Part shown: one piece after another, positions 41,764 to 50,528 of the stretch
Layout of the letters: every line of letters begins with the position of its first letter
Position numbering within the stretch: the stretch's first letter is position 1
Source: Patescibacteria group bacterium
GTDB lineage: Bacteria; Patescibacteriota; Saccharimonadia; Saccharimonadales; Saccharimonadaceae
Direction of reading: 5' to 3'
Length of the DNA stretch: 51,973 bases
Assembly: GCA_004322265.1 (NCBI GenBank)
Contig: SCSZ01000021.1
Location: 1-51,973, forward strand
Translations under genes and position numbers: made by a program
The notes under the pieces: model-generated
Told to the model about the DNA's origin: nothing
Seen by the model: the letters and a program-made list of their open reading frames with translations, nothing else
Database searches by the model: none

Positions 41764-43320
41764 GTGAATACCAAACTCGAAGCCAAACTAAAAACACTGC
41801 CTAGGTCTCCTGGTGTCTACTTTCATAAGGACAAAACAGGCGAGGTTATTTATGTTGGCAAGGCAGCGGTCCTGAAAAACCGAGTCAAACAATATTTTCA
41901 AAGTACGCGTGATATGGATATCAAAACACGAGCGCTTGTTGCTGAGATTGATGATACCGATTGGGTTGAGACCGAGAGTGAGATTGATGCATTATTTCTC
42001 GAGAGCGAAATGGTCAAGCGCTACATGCCGCGCTTCAATATTCTACTTCGCGACGATAAATCACAGCTATTTGTTCGTATTGATATGAAAAGTGAGTGGC
42101 CACATGTGGCCTTTACGCGTAACCCCGCAGACGATGGAGCTGATTACTACGGGCCATATTATAATGGCTACGCAGTCAAAAAAGCGCTTCGTTATCTTCG
42201 TAAAATTTTTCCGTATTATACCAAGCCAGTTAAAGCGTCCGAAAGAGTCGATCTTGATGTTCATATCGGACTTAGTCCGCGGCCAGGTACATCGAGTGAA
42301 GAGTATAAAACGACATTACGAAAACTGGTTCGTTACATGGAGGGTGGACGAAAAGCACTCGCAAAAGAATTAGAAAAAGAAATGCATTTGGCAGCAAAGC
42401 TTCATGATTTTGAGAACGCCGCTAGCTTACGCAATAAGATTCGCGATCTGCGTGAACTACAAAGTCGCATTATGTTTGGCGACAGGGAATTCATGGACAT
42501 CAGTAAAGATAAAGCATTAACCGCGCTAGTTGAATTATTTCAACTCACCAAAATTCCTGTCCGAATTGAGGGCTATGATATTAGTCATATGAGCGGGACA
42601 AATGTTGTCGCGAGTATGGTCGTATTCACCAATGGTGTTAGCGATCGTGCCAACTACCGTAAATTCAAGACCAAGATTGAACAGAACGATGATTATTACA
42701 ATATCTATGAGACATTATCCAGGCGGACCAGTGAAAAAAATATGAAGTCATGGGGTAAACCAGACCTCATCCTCATTGACGGTGGCAAGGGCCAGCTCGA
42801 CGCAGCACTCAAGGCGCTCGAAGAAAGAGGTCTCCTGATCCCGACAATCAGTATTGCCAAGCGTGAGGAAGAAATAGTCGTTCACGCGACACGTTCAAAT
42901 ATAAATACCGAAAATTTGGTAAGTATGATCAAAACACCGAACAACAATGTTGCTGTGTCGCGTGAGGGTGAGTACTACATTGTGAATCTCCATCCTGGAC
43001 AAATTAATGCGTCGTCGCATTCGGGCAATCTTCGTGGCTCGAACACTTTTTCGACGTATTCTGATGTTACAAAATTATTTCAACGTATCCGGGATGAATC
43101 CCATCGTTTTGCGATCAGCTATCACACAGTATTAAAACGCGCCAAACAAACAGCGAGCATGCTCGACGAAGTGCCTGGCATTGGTCCCGTAACTCGTCGG
43201 ACACTTATCCGAAAGTTCGGCAGTCTGCGCGGTGTTCAGGCGGCAACAAAAGAACAACTTGTTGATGCAATTGGTTTATCTAAGGCAACTCTTTTGATCC
43301 CATATTTGCAAGCGCCATAA
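41764..43320 (+). CDS. uvrC: Excinuclease ABC subunit C
   Basis: Makes both incisions in nucleotide excision repair. The 518-aa protein has a GIY-YIG domain (PGVYFHKDKTGEVIYVGKA), a UvrB-binding UVR helix pair (LEKEMHLAAKLHDFENAASLRNKI), an RNase H-like domain (VRIEGYDISHMSG, LILIDGGKGQLDAALKAL) and a C-terminal helix-hairpin-helix (LDEVPGIGPVTRRTLIRKFGS). It is slightly shorter than the roughly 600-aa E. coli form. The start is GTG and appears leaderless. Confidence 0.96.
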   Translation: MNTKLEAKLKTLPRSPGVYFHKDKTGEVIYVGKAAVLKNRVKQYFQSTRDMDIKTRALVAEIDDTDWVETESEIDALFLESEMVKRYMPRFNILLRDDKSQLFVRIDMKSEWPHVAFTRNPADDGADYYGPYYNGYAVKKALRYLRKIFPYYTKPVKASERVDLDVHIGLSPRPGTSSEEYKTTLRKLVRYMEGGRKALAKELEKEMHLAAKLHDFENAASLRNKIRDLRELQSRIMFGDREFMDISKDKALTALVELFQLTKIPVRIEGYDISHMSGTNVVASMVVFTNGVSDRANYRKFKTKIEQNDDYYNIYETLSRRTSEKNMKSWGKPDLILIDGGKGQLDAALKALEERGLLIPTISIAKREEEIVVHATRSNINTENLVSMIKTPNNNVAVSREGEYYIVNLHPGQINASSHSGNLRGSNTFSTYSDVTKLFQRIRDESHRFAISYHTVLKRAKQTASMLDEVPGIGPVTRRTLIRKFGSLRGVQAATKEQLVDAIGLSKATLLIPYLQAP

Positions 43321-43329
43321 CCCTTATGC

Positions 43330-43335
43330 TATAGT
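43330..43335 (+). promoter_or_regulatory. Extended -10 promoter of the collar pilin
   Basis: TGC then TATAGT; transcription start near 43342. AGGGG 6 nt before the ATG at 43356 sets that start over the TTG at 43335. Confidence 0.5.
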
Positions 43336-43355
43336 TGCATAAACAGGGGTTTTAC

Positions 43356-45842
43356 ATGCGTTTACGTGGGCAAAGTAGTGGCGATAAGTTAGGCTTTACG
43401 ATCATTGAGCTTGTTGTTGTCGTTGCGATTATTGCAATTTTAGCCACTATTTCAATTTTGGGGTATGGAGCGTGGAGAACAACTACTCTTGCGACACAGG
43501 TAAAGAGTGATTTATCAAGTGTGGTGTCTGCCATGGAAAACTACCGCACGTTTAATAACGGCTATCCTGCGCTGACCGGTACCATTGTGTCGGGCTGTTC
43601 TGGCACAGCACCCGCAACATCCATACAGTCAGTTCTATCAACGATTACTCCTAGTAAGAACGACTGCCTAACACTGTCGTCGGATTCAACCACAACATCC
43701 TATTGTGTCGATGGCGTGAGTACTGATAATCCTACAGCAACCTACTACGTTGCATCGGAGACCAAGGACCAAGGTGCGCTATCGGGTACTTGTGCTACTC
43801 GACCAGGCCAAACGCTGCCGGGTGTTCCAACTGGTCTTGCAACAACCACTGTTGCAAGCACGACTGTCGGCTTGACGTGGTCGGCAGGCTCTGGAGGGAC
43901 TCCTTCGAGTTACACCGCACAGTGTGCGAGTGATAATGCATTTATTCTAAATTTTGGTCAAGCGACCGTCAGCTCAACAACGGCTACTGTAACAGGTTTG
44001 GCCGCATCATCTACCCATTACTGTCGAGTAAAGGCGACAAATGGCGCTGGTGATAGTGCGTGGTCAACAGTAATCTCGACGAATACAAATGCCTACCAAC
44101 CACCATCAGGGTTTGCATTTAACGGTACGACCATCTCAAGTATTACATTGGGCTGGACTGCGAATATTGACGCAAACACCTATACACTGCAGTGTGCTAC
44201 AGACATAGGCTTTAGTTCTGGGGTAGTATCAGCCTCAGTGCCAGGTGCCACAGTTACATGGCAATTTAATAGCTTACCACCAAACACAACCTACTATTGT
44301 CGCATTAATACGGTTAATCCAATTGGTACAAGTGCATGGTCATCAACCATTAACTCAGCGACACTTAATTATTATGGTTCACTTGCGGTCGGCACGTCGA
44401 TTGAAGGCTACTGGACAAGTGCTCCGACTGGATACTTACTCGAGGATGGTTCGGCAGTTTCGCGTACGACATACTCATCCTTATTTGCCGTCATAGGTAC
44501 GACATATGGCGCGGGTGATGGATCGACCACATTCAATGTGCCAGATTCAAGAGGTAAAACATATGTCAACAAACTAACGAGTGATACGTATTTTGGAACA
44601 CTTGGTCAATCGGTTGGCTCTAAAACAGTTACGTTGCTTCTGAGCCAAATCCCACTTCATACTCATACGCAGTATGTAGGAAATGTCGATGACAAGAATT
44701 TCACAGGATATTTGATCGCAGGTCAGTATCCACCAGGCGACGGCCCAGGCCTCTACAATCCGGGCACAGTAACAGGTGCGACAGGAGGAGGTGGTGCTCA
44801 CAATAATATACAGCCATCAATCGTCAAAAAGTACGCAATCAAATATGCTCAAATTGACGCAGCCGCCTCAACGCTACCGGCTGGCAGCTCAAGCCATGGC
44901 TATTGGACATCCGCGCCAACTGGATACTTACTAGAGGATGGCTCAGCTGTCTCACGAACAACCTACGCAACATTATTCAGCGCTATAGGAACCACCTACG
45001 GTGCGGGGGATGGTTCCACGACTTTTAACCTCCCTGACTCACGATCTCGCGCGAGTGTTAACCTGAGCTCGACAGATGCTGAGTTTAACACCATGGGCGA
45101 AAAGTACGGTGAAGAAAACCATACATTATCAATTAATGAGTTGCCTTCTCATAATCACCCTGTATTTATCGGGACGACTGATGACAAAAACTGGACAGGA
45201 TATACGACTGGTGCCAATCAATATTCACCTGCAGACTCGGGAGGGGCACCACAAAATACAGGAGACGTGACAGGTAACACAGGTAGTGGTGGCTCATCGT
45301 CCTTTAGCGTTGTACAGCCATCAATTGTTCAAAACTCTGCGATTAAATACACAGCCGCGACAACGGGCAGTAGCGTTGCTGTTAATGTCGGCACGTCTCT
45401 GCCAGGCTATTGGGCATCAGTACCTAGTGGGTATCTCGCTGAGGATGGTTCAGCGGTTTCACGCTCCACGTATGCGTCACTTTTTGCGATTATTGGGACG
45501 ACCTATGGTGCAGGTGATGGCTCAACAACGTTTAACCTTCCAGATTCAAGGGGCTGTGTAGGTGTCAACTTGAACCCATCAGATGCAGAGTTTAATACCA
45601 TGGGTGAAAAATACGGAGAAAAAGCCCATACTTTGACAATTGCCGAAATGCCATCTCATACTCACACAATGAGTGTTGGAACAGTCGATGATCAAAACTT
45701 TACGAGTGGTGCTGGGCAGTATGCGCCAGCTGATGGGGGCGGTGCATATAATACCGGAATTCTTACAGGCAACACGGGTGGTGGTCAAGCATTTAACATC
45801 ATTCAGAACTCAATTGTAAAATTATTTGTCATTAAGTATTAA
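43356..45842 (+). CDS. Type IV pilin with two FN3 and three phage tail-collar domains
   Basis: An 828-aa prepilin. The class III signal is GDKLG before FTIIELVVVVAIIAIL, with Glu at mature position 5. The pilin head (about residues 45-155) ends in the cysteine loop SYCVDG...LSGTC. Two fibronectin type III domains follow (about 160-245 and 250-340). Then come three tandem copies, each about 145-170 residues, starting near 346, 515 and 682. Each has YLLEDGSAVSR, TTYGAGDGSTTFN(V/L)PDSRG or a variant, a histidine motif (HTHT, HNHP, HTHT) and a closing NSIVK- or PSIVK-type strand ending (I/V)IKY. That is the layout of phage tail-collar and short tail-fibre proteins, so this is probably a receptor-binding pilus-tip adhesin. 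The copies diverge mostly at synonymous sites. Confidence 0.9.
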   Translation: MRLRGQSSGDKLGFTIIELVVVVAIIAILATISILGYGAWRTTTLATQVKSDLSSVVSAMENYRTFNNGYPALTGTIVSGCSGTAPATSIQSVLSTITPSKNDCLTLSSDSTTTSYCVDGVSTDNPTATYYVASETKDQGALSGTCATRPGQTLPGVPTGLATTTVASTTVGLTWSAGSGGTPSSYTAQCASDNAFILNFGQATVSSTTATVTGLAASSTHYCRVKATNGAGDSAWSTVISTNTNAYQPPSGFAFNGTTISSITLGWTANIDANTYTLQCATDIGFSSGVVSASVPGATVTWQFNSLPPNTTYYCRINTVNPIGTSAWSSTINSATLNYYGSLAVGTSIEGYWTSAPTGYLLEDGSAVSRTTYSSLFAVIGTTYGAGDGSTTFNVPDSRGKTYVNKLTSDTYFGTLGQSVGSKTVTLLLSQIPLHTHTQYVGNVDDKNFTGYLIAGQYPPGDGPGLYNPGTVTGATGGGGAHNNIQPSIVKKYAIKYAQIDAAASTLPAGSSSHGYWTSAPTGYLLEDGSAVSRTTYATLFSAIGTTYGAGDGSTTFNLPDSRSRASVNLSSTDAEFNTMGEKYGEENHTLSINELPSHNHPVFIGTTDDKNWTGYTTGANQYSPADSGGAPQNTGDVTGNTGSGGSSSFSVVQPSIVQNSAIKYTAATTGSSVAVNVGTSLPGYWASVPSGYLAEDGSAVSRSTYASLFAIIGTTYGAGDGSTTFNLPDSRGCVGVNLNPSDAEFNTMGEKYGEKAHTLTIAEMPSHTHTMSVGTVDDQNFTSGAGQYAPADGGGAYNTGILTGNTGGGQAFNIIQNSIVKLFVIKY

Positions 45843-45855
45843 GCAGAAAGCTATT

Positions 45856-46815
45856 ATGGAAAACGATCCAATACCTGTACCGAAATCACCAAGTTTTAAC
45901 AAGCGAAAAGTATTGTTGATTATTGTTAGCGTTGTTATGGTACTGATTGTTAGTGTTATCGCCGTATTCATTCTTCGATGGCTAACACTGTCAAGTGAAG
46001 TTAAAGCAGTACTCGAATCAGTACCATCAGCAATGACAACGGCAAGTGCTGAAGGTGGTAATGGCTATCCTATGGCGATACCACTGTCTGTCAAAACTGA
46101 TACGCACGTTACTTTAAGTGGTGGCGGTACCTTCGACGGAACAATATACTGTGTTACTGGTGCTTACAATACCGACCAGTCGATCATATATCACGTCAGT
46201 TCATCAAATGCGCAAGTTGCGTCCGGTGCGTGTGCACCTGTTGTGAAAGTTTCGAAACCAACATCCGTCCTGTCGCCAATCCAAGGTATTGTGAGCCCTA
46301 GCCAAGTCGGGGTTACATGGTTACCAGTAAAAGATGCAGCTAGCTATAGCGTTCAGTGTGCAACAGATCAGAGCTTCACCCAAAATGTTACGAAATCAAC
46401 CGCTGCTGCCAATCAAAACCAATGTATTAACTTACATCCACTAACAACATACTACGCACGTGTGCGAGCAAATAATAGCGCAGGAGCAGGACCATGGTCT
46501 CAACCAATCGTACTGAAGACTACCGTTTTATCAGTTGCGCCAGACGGACTAACCATTACCGTAAAATCGGCAACAGACGCTACATACTCCTGGTTGCCAG
46601 TAAGTGGTGCGACAAGTTATGTTTTGCAAGGATCAACGGATACAAGCTATGAAAATGATGTGATCACAAAAACAGTAACAACTACGTCCGGGACATTAAC
46701 GGGGCTAAAGCCTCATACTGTGTACTACTTCCATGTTAAAGCGGTTACAGCGCAATTTGACGCAGCGCACGCTGCTTACTCTGGCGGTGTTGGCATACTG
46801 ACACTCGCTCGTTAA
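45856..46815 (+). CDS. Pilin-like membrane protein with two FN3 domains, lacking the prepilin signal
   Basis: A 319-aa protein 13 nt downstream of the collar pilin. It has one N-terminal membrane helix (VLLIIVSVVMVLIVSVIAVFIL) preceded by a basic patch, but no GFTxxE cleavage site. After the helix it matches the collar pilin: VKAVLESVPSAM then NGYP, and the cysteine loop IYCVTG...ASGAC. Two FN3 domains follow (about residues 150-240 and 240-318; SYSVQCATDQSFTQN, SYVLQGSTDTSYEND). It is best read as a paralogue that stays in the membrane, perhaps a platform or chaperone for the adhesive pilin. ATG at 45856 is chosen because the track start lies inside the upstream gene. Confidence 0.85.
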   Translation: MENDPIPVPKSPSFNKRKVLLIIVSVVMVLIVSVIAVFILRWLTLSSEVKAVLESVPSAMTTASAEGGNGYPMAIPLSVKTDTHVTLSGGGTFDGTIYCVTGAYNTDQSIIYHVSSSNAQVASGACAPVVKVSKPTSVLSPIQGIVSPSQVGVTWLPVKDAASYSVQCATDQSFTQNVTKSTAAANQNQCINLHPLTTYYARVRANNSAGAGPWSQPIVLKTTVLSVAPDGLTITVKSATDATYSWLPVSGATSYVLQGSTDTSYENDVITKTVTTTSGTLTGLKPHTVYYFHVKAVTAQFDAAHAAYSGGVGILTLAR

Positions 46816-46822
46816 ATGCTGG

Positions 46823-46828
46823 TACACT
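46823..46828 (+). promoter_or_regulatory. -10 box of pepP
   Basis: TACACT ends 7 nt before the ATG at 46836. A better-looking TATAAT at 46832-46837 overlaps the start codon and cannot serve this start. Confidence 0.45.
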
Positions 46829-46835
46829 GGTTATA

Positions 46836-48035
46836 ATGAACAGTAATTTTTTTCAAGCTAACCGTGCACGCTTAGCAAACAATATAAATGGACCAATTGT
46901 ATTGTCGGCTAACCACCAAATGCAGCGGAGTAATGATGCAGCATTCGGATTTGAACAAGAGGCAAACTTTTGGTATCTAACTGGTATTACTGCGCCAGAT
47001 TGGTGGGTGATTATTGACGGGACTAAAAGCATACTTGTAGTTCCCGAAATTGATGATATTCATCAAGTGTTTAATGGAAGCCTGAGCGTTAGCAACGCAA
47101 TGAAAATCAGTGGGATTGACGAAGTAATATCGCGCCGTGAAGCGCAGGATATACTTCAGCATATCGCTCGAACGAAAAACGTTGTTTACGCCCTTGGTTC
47201 GGACCCTCACGAAAAGTTTTATGACTTTGTCGTTAATCCTGCTAGAAAGGACATGTATAAATACCTAAAGAAAATATTCGCGGACGTTCGTGATTGTCGG
47301 ATGGACTTAGCGAAGCTTCGTGCAACTAAGCAACCCATTGAAATAGATGCAATAAAGAAAGCAATCAAACTCACGAACGAAGCATTTCGTGAAGTTCAAC
47401 CAAAGCTTGCAAACCTAAAATACGAATATCAAGTTGAAGCAGAATTTAGCTATAGGTTTAGAAATGCTGGCTCGTCAGGTCATGCGTACGATCCTATTGT
47501 GGCAAGTGGTGCTAATGCAGTTACGCTACACTATAACTCAAACAGCGAACGACTCAAAAATAACTCACTGCTGCTACTTGATATCGGGGCAAGAGTCGAT
47601 GGATATGCTGCTGACATCACTCGTACCTATGCAATCGGTGCGCCGACTAAACGTCAACTTGATGTACATCGAGCTGTCGAAAAAGCCCAGCAAGCTATTA
47701 TCGCACTGCTACAACCAGGACTGTCTGTCAAAGATTATCAAGCGTTCGTCGATACAATTATGCAAGATGCACTCATCGGCTTAGGTCTTATCAAATCACG
47801 CGACGATCAAGCAAACTATCGTAAGTATTTTCCTCACGCAATTAGCCATGGTCTCGGGATTGACGTGCATGACAGTCTTGGCGGTCCTGTAGAGTTTTTG
47901 CCTGGTATGATGCTGACAGTCGAACCCGGCATCTACATTCCCGAAGAAGGAATTGGCGTCCGGATTGAGGATGATATCTTGATAACAGAAACCGGCCACC
48001 AAAATCTATCAGCATCGTTACCCACCTCTTTGTGA
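46836..48035 (+). CDS. pepP: Xaa-Pro aminopeptidase
   Basis: Removes N-terminal residues before proline from peptides. The 399-aa protein has the AMP_N domain and an M24 'pita-bread' domain. All five metal ligands are visible: Asp249 and Asp260 (LLDIGARVDGYAADITRT), His338 (ISHGLGIDVHD), Glu363 (TVEPGIY) and Glu378 (RIEDD). No signal peptide. Together with the peptide-binding protein nearby it fits a lifestyle that scavenges host peptides. Confidence 0.94.
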   Translation: MNSNFFQANRARLANNINGPIVLSANHQMQRSNDAAFGFEQEANFWYLTGITAPDWWVIIDGTKSILVVPEIDDIHQVFNGSLSVSNAMKISGIDEVISRREAQDILQHIARTKNVVYALGSDPHEKFYDFVVNPARKDMYKYLKKIFADVRDCRMDLAKLRATKQPIEIDAIKKAIKLTNEAFREVQPKLANLKYEYQVEAEFSYRFRNAGSSGHAYDPIVASGANAVTLHYNSNSERLKNNSLLLLDIGARVDGYAADITRTYAIGAPTKRQLDVHRAVEKAQQAIIALLQPGLSVKDYQAFVDTIMQDALIGLGLIKSRDDQANYRKYFPHAISHGLGIDVHDSLGGPVEFLPGMMLTVEPGIYIPEEGIGVRIEDDILITETGHQNLSASLPTSL

Positions 48036-48041
48036 TATACT
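48036..48041 (+). promoter_or_regulatory. -10 box of the holin-like gene
   Basis: TATACT begins right after the pepP stop and ends 10 nt before the ATG at 48052. Confidence 0.5.
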
Positions 48042-48051
48042 AAAAATAGTA

Positions 48052-48444
48052 ATGAGACGACAATTTCTCGTATTTTTAGTTCGATGGGTACTGAACTCTT
48101 TCGGGTTGTGGATTGCTGTTCGTGTCTTTGGAACAGGATACAATACGAACGTAACTGCTGGCGTATGGGGATTTTTATTTGCTGGTCTCATTTTCTCGAT
48201 CATCAATAGTATTTTGAAGCCAATTACAGTTATTTTCGCGTTGCCGGCGATTTTATTGACGCTCGGTTTATTTATGTTAGTCGTTAATGGTCTGATGGTT
48301 TATATCTCACTCAAACTTGCACCTGGGCTCTCTATGTCGTTTATCAACTCAATTCTGACTGGAATGTTACTGAGTCTGATAAACTATATAGTAAGTGCAG
48401 CATTAGAATTACGACAACCTACGGAGGCAGGGGACAAATCATGA
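48052..48444 (+). CDS. YvlD/phage-holin-4_2-like membrane protein
   Basis: A 130-aa protein with four hydrophobic segments and the family motifs WGFLFAGLIFSIINSILKPI and ILLTLGLFMLVVNGLMVYIS. Members are widespread in Gram-positive bacteria. The holin label comes from topology, and the true role is unknown. The stop overlaps the secG start (ATGA), so the two are coupled. Confidence 0.88.
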   Translation: MRRQFLVFLVRWVLNSFGLWIAVRVFGTGYNTNVTAGVWGFLFAGLIFSIINSILKPITVIFALPAILLTLGLFMLVVNGLMVYISLKLAPGLSMSFINSILTGMLLSLINYIVSAALELRQPTEAGDKS

Positions 48445-48674
48445 GCATCGGTACAATTCTTCAAATAATCACATTAGGCTCAGCGGTCTTGATGATTATC
48501 GCCATACTTTTACAACAGCGTGGGGCATCACTCGGTGCCGGTTTTGGAAGTTCAGGTGAGCTCTATACGACACGTCGTGGGCTTGATAAGAACTTATTCG
48601 AAGTGTCAGTTGTACTCGCTGTTATCTTCGTGCTATCTATTCTTGCCGGACTTCTTATACCAGGCATAAAGTAG
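48441..48674 (+). CDS. secG: Protein translocase subunit SecG
   Basis: Accessory membrane subunit of SecYEG. The 77-aa protein has two helices (ILQIITLGSAVLMIIAILLQ and VSVVLAVIFVLSILAGLLIP) around the family loop QQRGASLGAGFGSSGELYTTRRG. AGGGG precedes the start, which overlaps the upstream stop. Confidence 0.92.
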   Translation: MSIGTILQIITLGSAVLMIIAILLQQRGASLGAGFGSSGELYTTRRGLDKNLFEVSVVLAVIFVLSILAGLLIPGIK

Positions 48675-48687
48675 GAAATCGAACTCT

Positions 48688-50481
48688 ATGGAAGAGGGGA
48701 AACCGAGTCGGTGGCAGCGTCTCCAAAAACTAAGCTTTAATCGCAAAGAGTTAACGCGCCGCATGCGTCGTGCCGAGGGCGTAACAGTTCGTCATGCCCG
48801 CAAATTTATCTTTCATCGTCTAGACAACGTGCGCGAGGTGCGCCGTCATATTATTATGTGGGTTATGGCGGTCGGTATCCTGATCGGCGCGAGCGGCCTC
48901 CAATTAATGTGGTATCAGCATAACTACCAGACGGTCGCCGCAGCGCCTGATGGTACGTACGCCGAAGCCGTGATCGGTCCGCTCAACACATTGAACCCAC
49001 TTTTCGCGAGTAACAGTGCCGAAGAATCAGCCAGCCAACTCTTATTTTCGCGACTGATGTCGTATGACAAGACAGGACACCTTAGTAATGATCTTGCGTC
49101 GGACGTAACTGTCGATGGATCGGGCAAGGTCTATAAAGTAGTAATCCGATCGGATGCACGCTGGAGCGACGGGATTAAATTGACCGCTAAGGACGTTGTG
49201 TTTACGATTGGACTTCTTCAGAACTCCGCTGTGCATTCAACGATTACTGGATGGAATAATGTCTCTGTAACGGAGGTCAACGATACGACGATTCTGTTTA
49301 CGCTGCCTGCAATATATGCTGCCTTTGAACATGCCTTAACGTTCCCAATCCTTCCAGAACACATACTGTCAGGTGTTGCACCGAACGCACTCCGCGAGAA
49401 CGCATTTAGTACTAATCCTGTTGGTAGTGGTCCGTTCAAGTTACGATTTATTCAAGATACAGATACCGCTGGTGGCCACCGAATCATTCATATGGAACGC
49501 AATACCAACTATTATAAAGGCGCAAGTGTGCTCGAGCGCTTTCAGCTACAGGTCTACTCAACGAACGACGAAATCTTAAAGGCTCTAAAGTCTGGCGAAG
49601 TTAACGCTGCCTCTGATTTAACTGCAACTGATGTCGCACAAATCAATCAAAGTCACTATGTAGTTAGGAATAGTCCAATTCAAAGTGGAGTGTACGCGCT
49701 GCTGAATACGACAAGTAGCATGCTGAAAGATAAAGCGATTCGCCAAGCTCTTCAAGTCGGTACTGACACTGCAGCAATTCGCAAACAATTAACGCCTGGC
49801 ACGCCAGCTCTCGATCTGCCATTTACTAGTGGCCAACTTACCGGGGACGTCCCCAAGGCACCAGCATATGATGCGACGGCTGCAGCAAAAATACTTGATG
49901 CTGCCGGTTGGATATTAGACGGAACAGTGCGCAAGAAAGATGGCGTTGCGTTGAAACTTAGTGTTGTAACGACCAAGGACAACGACTACGAACGTGTACT
50001 CGAGACACTTGCTGGTCAGTGGCGAACACTTGGAATAACAGTCAATACGCTCGTCGTTGATCCTGCAGACACGAGTCAAGGATTTGTTCAAAATATTTTG
50101 CAGCCGCGCAATTTTGACGTTTTGTTATACCAATTAACGATCGGGGCTGATCCAGATGTATACGCCTACTGGCATTCGTCGCAAATTGGTGTCCAAGGAC
50201 TTAATTTCTCTAATTACGCTAACGCGATTAGCGATGATGCGCTGGCGAGTGCTCGTTCACGTTTGGAGCCCGAACTTCGTAACAATAAGTATCTTACATT
50301 TGCACGCGAATGGCTGGCTGATGTACCCGCAATTGGCCTATATCAGTCGACAACACACTACGTGTATAGTACTAGCGTGTCGCCGTATCAGGACACAAAC
50401 GTTCTGGTATCACCGGTCGATAGATATGCTGATATTCTATACTGGTCGGCAGGAACGAACTTGGTCTTTAAGACACCGTAA
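48688..50481 (+). CDS. Membrane-anchored peptide/oligopeptide-binding protein (SBP family 5)
   Basis: A 597-aa solute receptor of the DppA/OppA type. A long basic cytoplasmic N-terminus (RWQRLQKLSFNRKELTRRMRR) precedes one membrane helix at about residues 55-75, so it is anchored by a helix and not as a lipoprotein. The binding domain shows GPLNTLNPLFA, LASDVTVDGSGKVYKVVIRSDARWSDGIKLTAKDVVF and NPVGSGPFKL. No permease or ATPase genes are next to it. It lies 13 nt from secG and is probably cotranscribed. A REP lies between it and tRNA-Leu. Confidence 0.92.
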   Translation: MEEGKPSRWQRLQKLSFNRKELTRRMRRAEGVTVRHARKFIFHRLDNVREVRRHIIMWVMAVGILIGASGLQLMWYQHNYQTVAAAPDGTYAEAVIGPLNTLNPLFASNSAEESASQLLFSRLMSYDKTGHLSNDLASDVTVDGSGKVYKVVIRSDARWSDGIKLTAKDVVFTIGLLQNSAVHSTITGWNNVSVTEVNDTTILFTLPAIYAAFEHALTFPILPEHILSGVAPNALRENAFSTNPVGSGPFKLRFIQDTDTAGGHRIIHMERNTNYYKGASVLERFQLQVYSTNDEILKALKSGEVNAASDLTATDVAQINQSHYVVRNSPIQSGVYALLNTTSSMLKDKAIRQALQVGTDTAAIRKQLTPGTPALDLPFTSGQLTGDVPKAPAYDATAAAKILDAAGWILDGTVRKKDGVALKLSVVTTKDNDYERVLETLAGQWRTLGITVNTLVVDPADTSQGFVQNILQPRNFDVLLYQLTIGADPDVYAYWHSSQIGVQGLNFSNYANAISDDALASARSRLEPELRNNKYLTFAREWLADVPAIGLYQSTTHYVYSTSVSPYQDTNVLVSPVDRYADILYWSAGTNLVFKTP

Positions 50482-50528
50482 TATGCTGACTATCGAATCA
50501 GACAGATCAGATACAAGACTGTTGTAAT

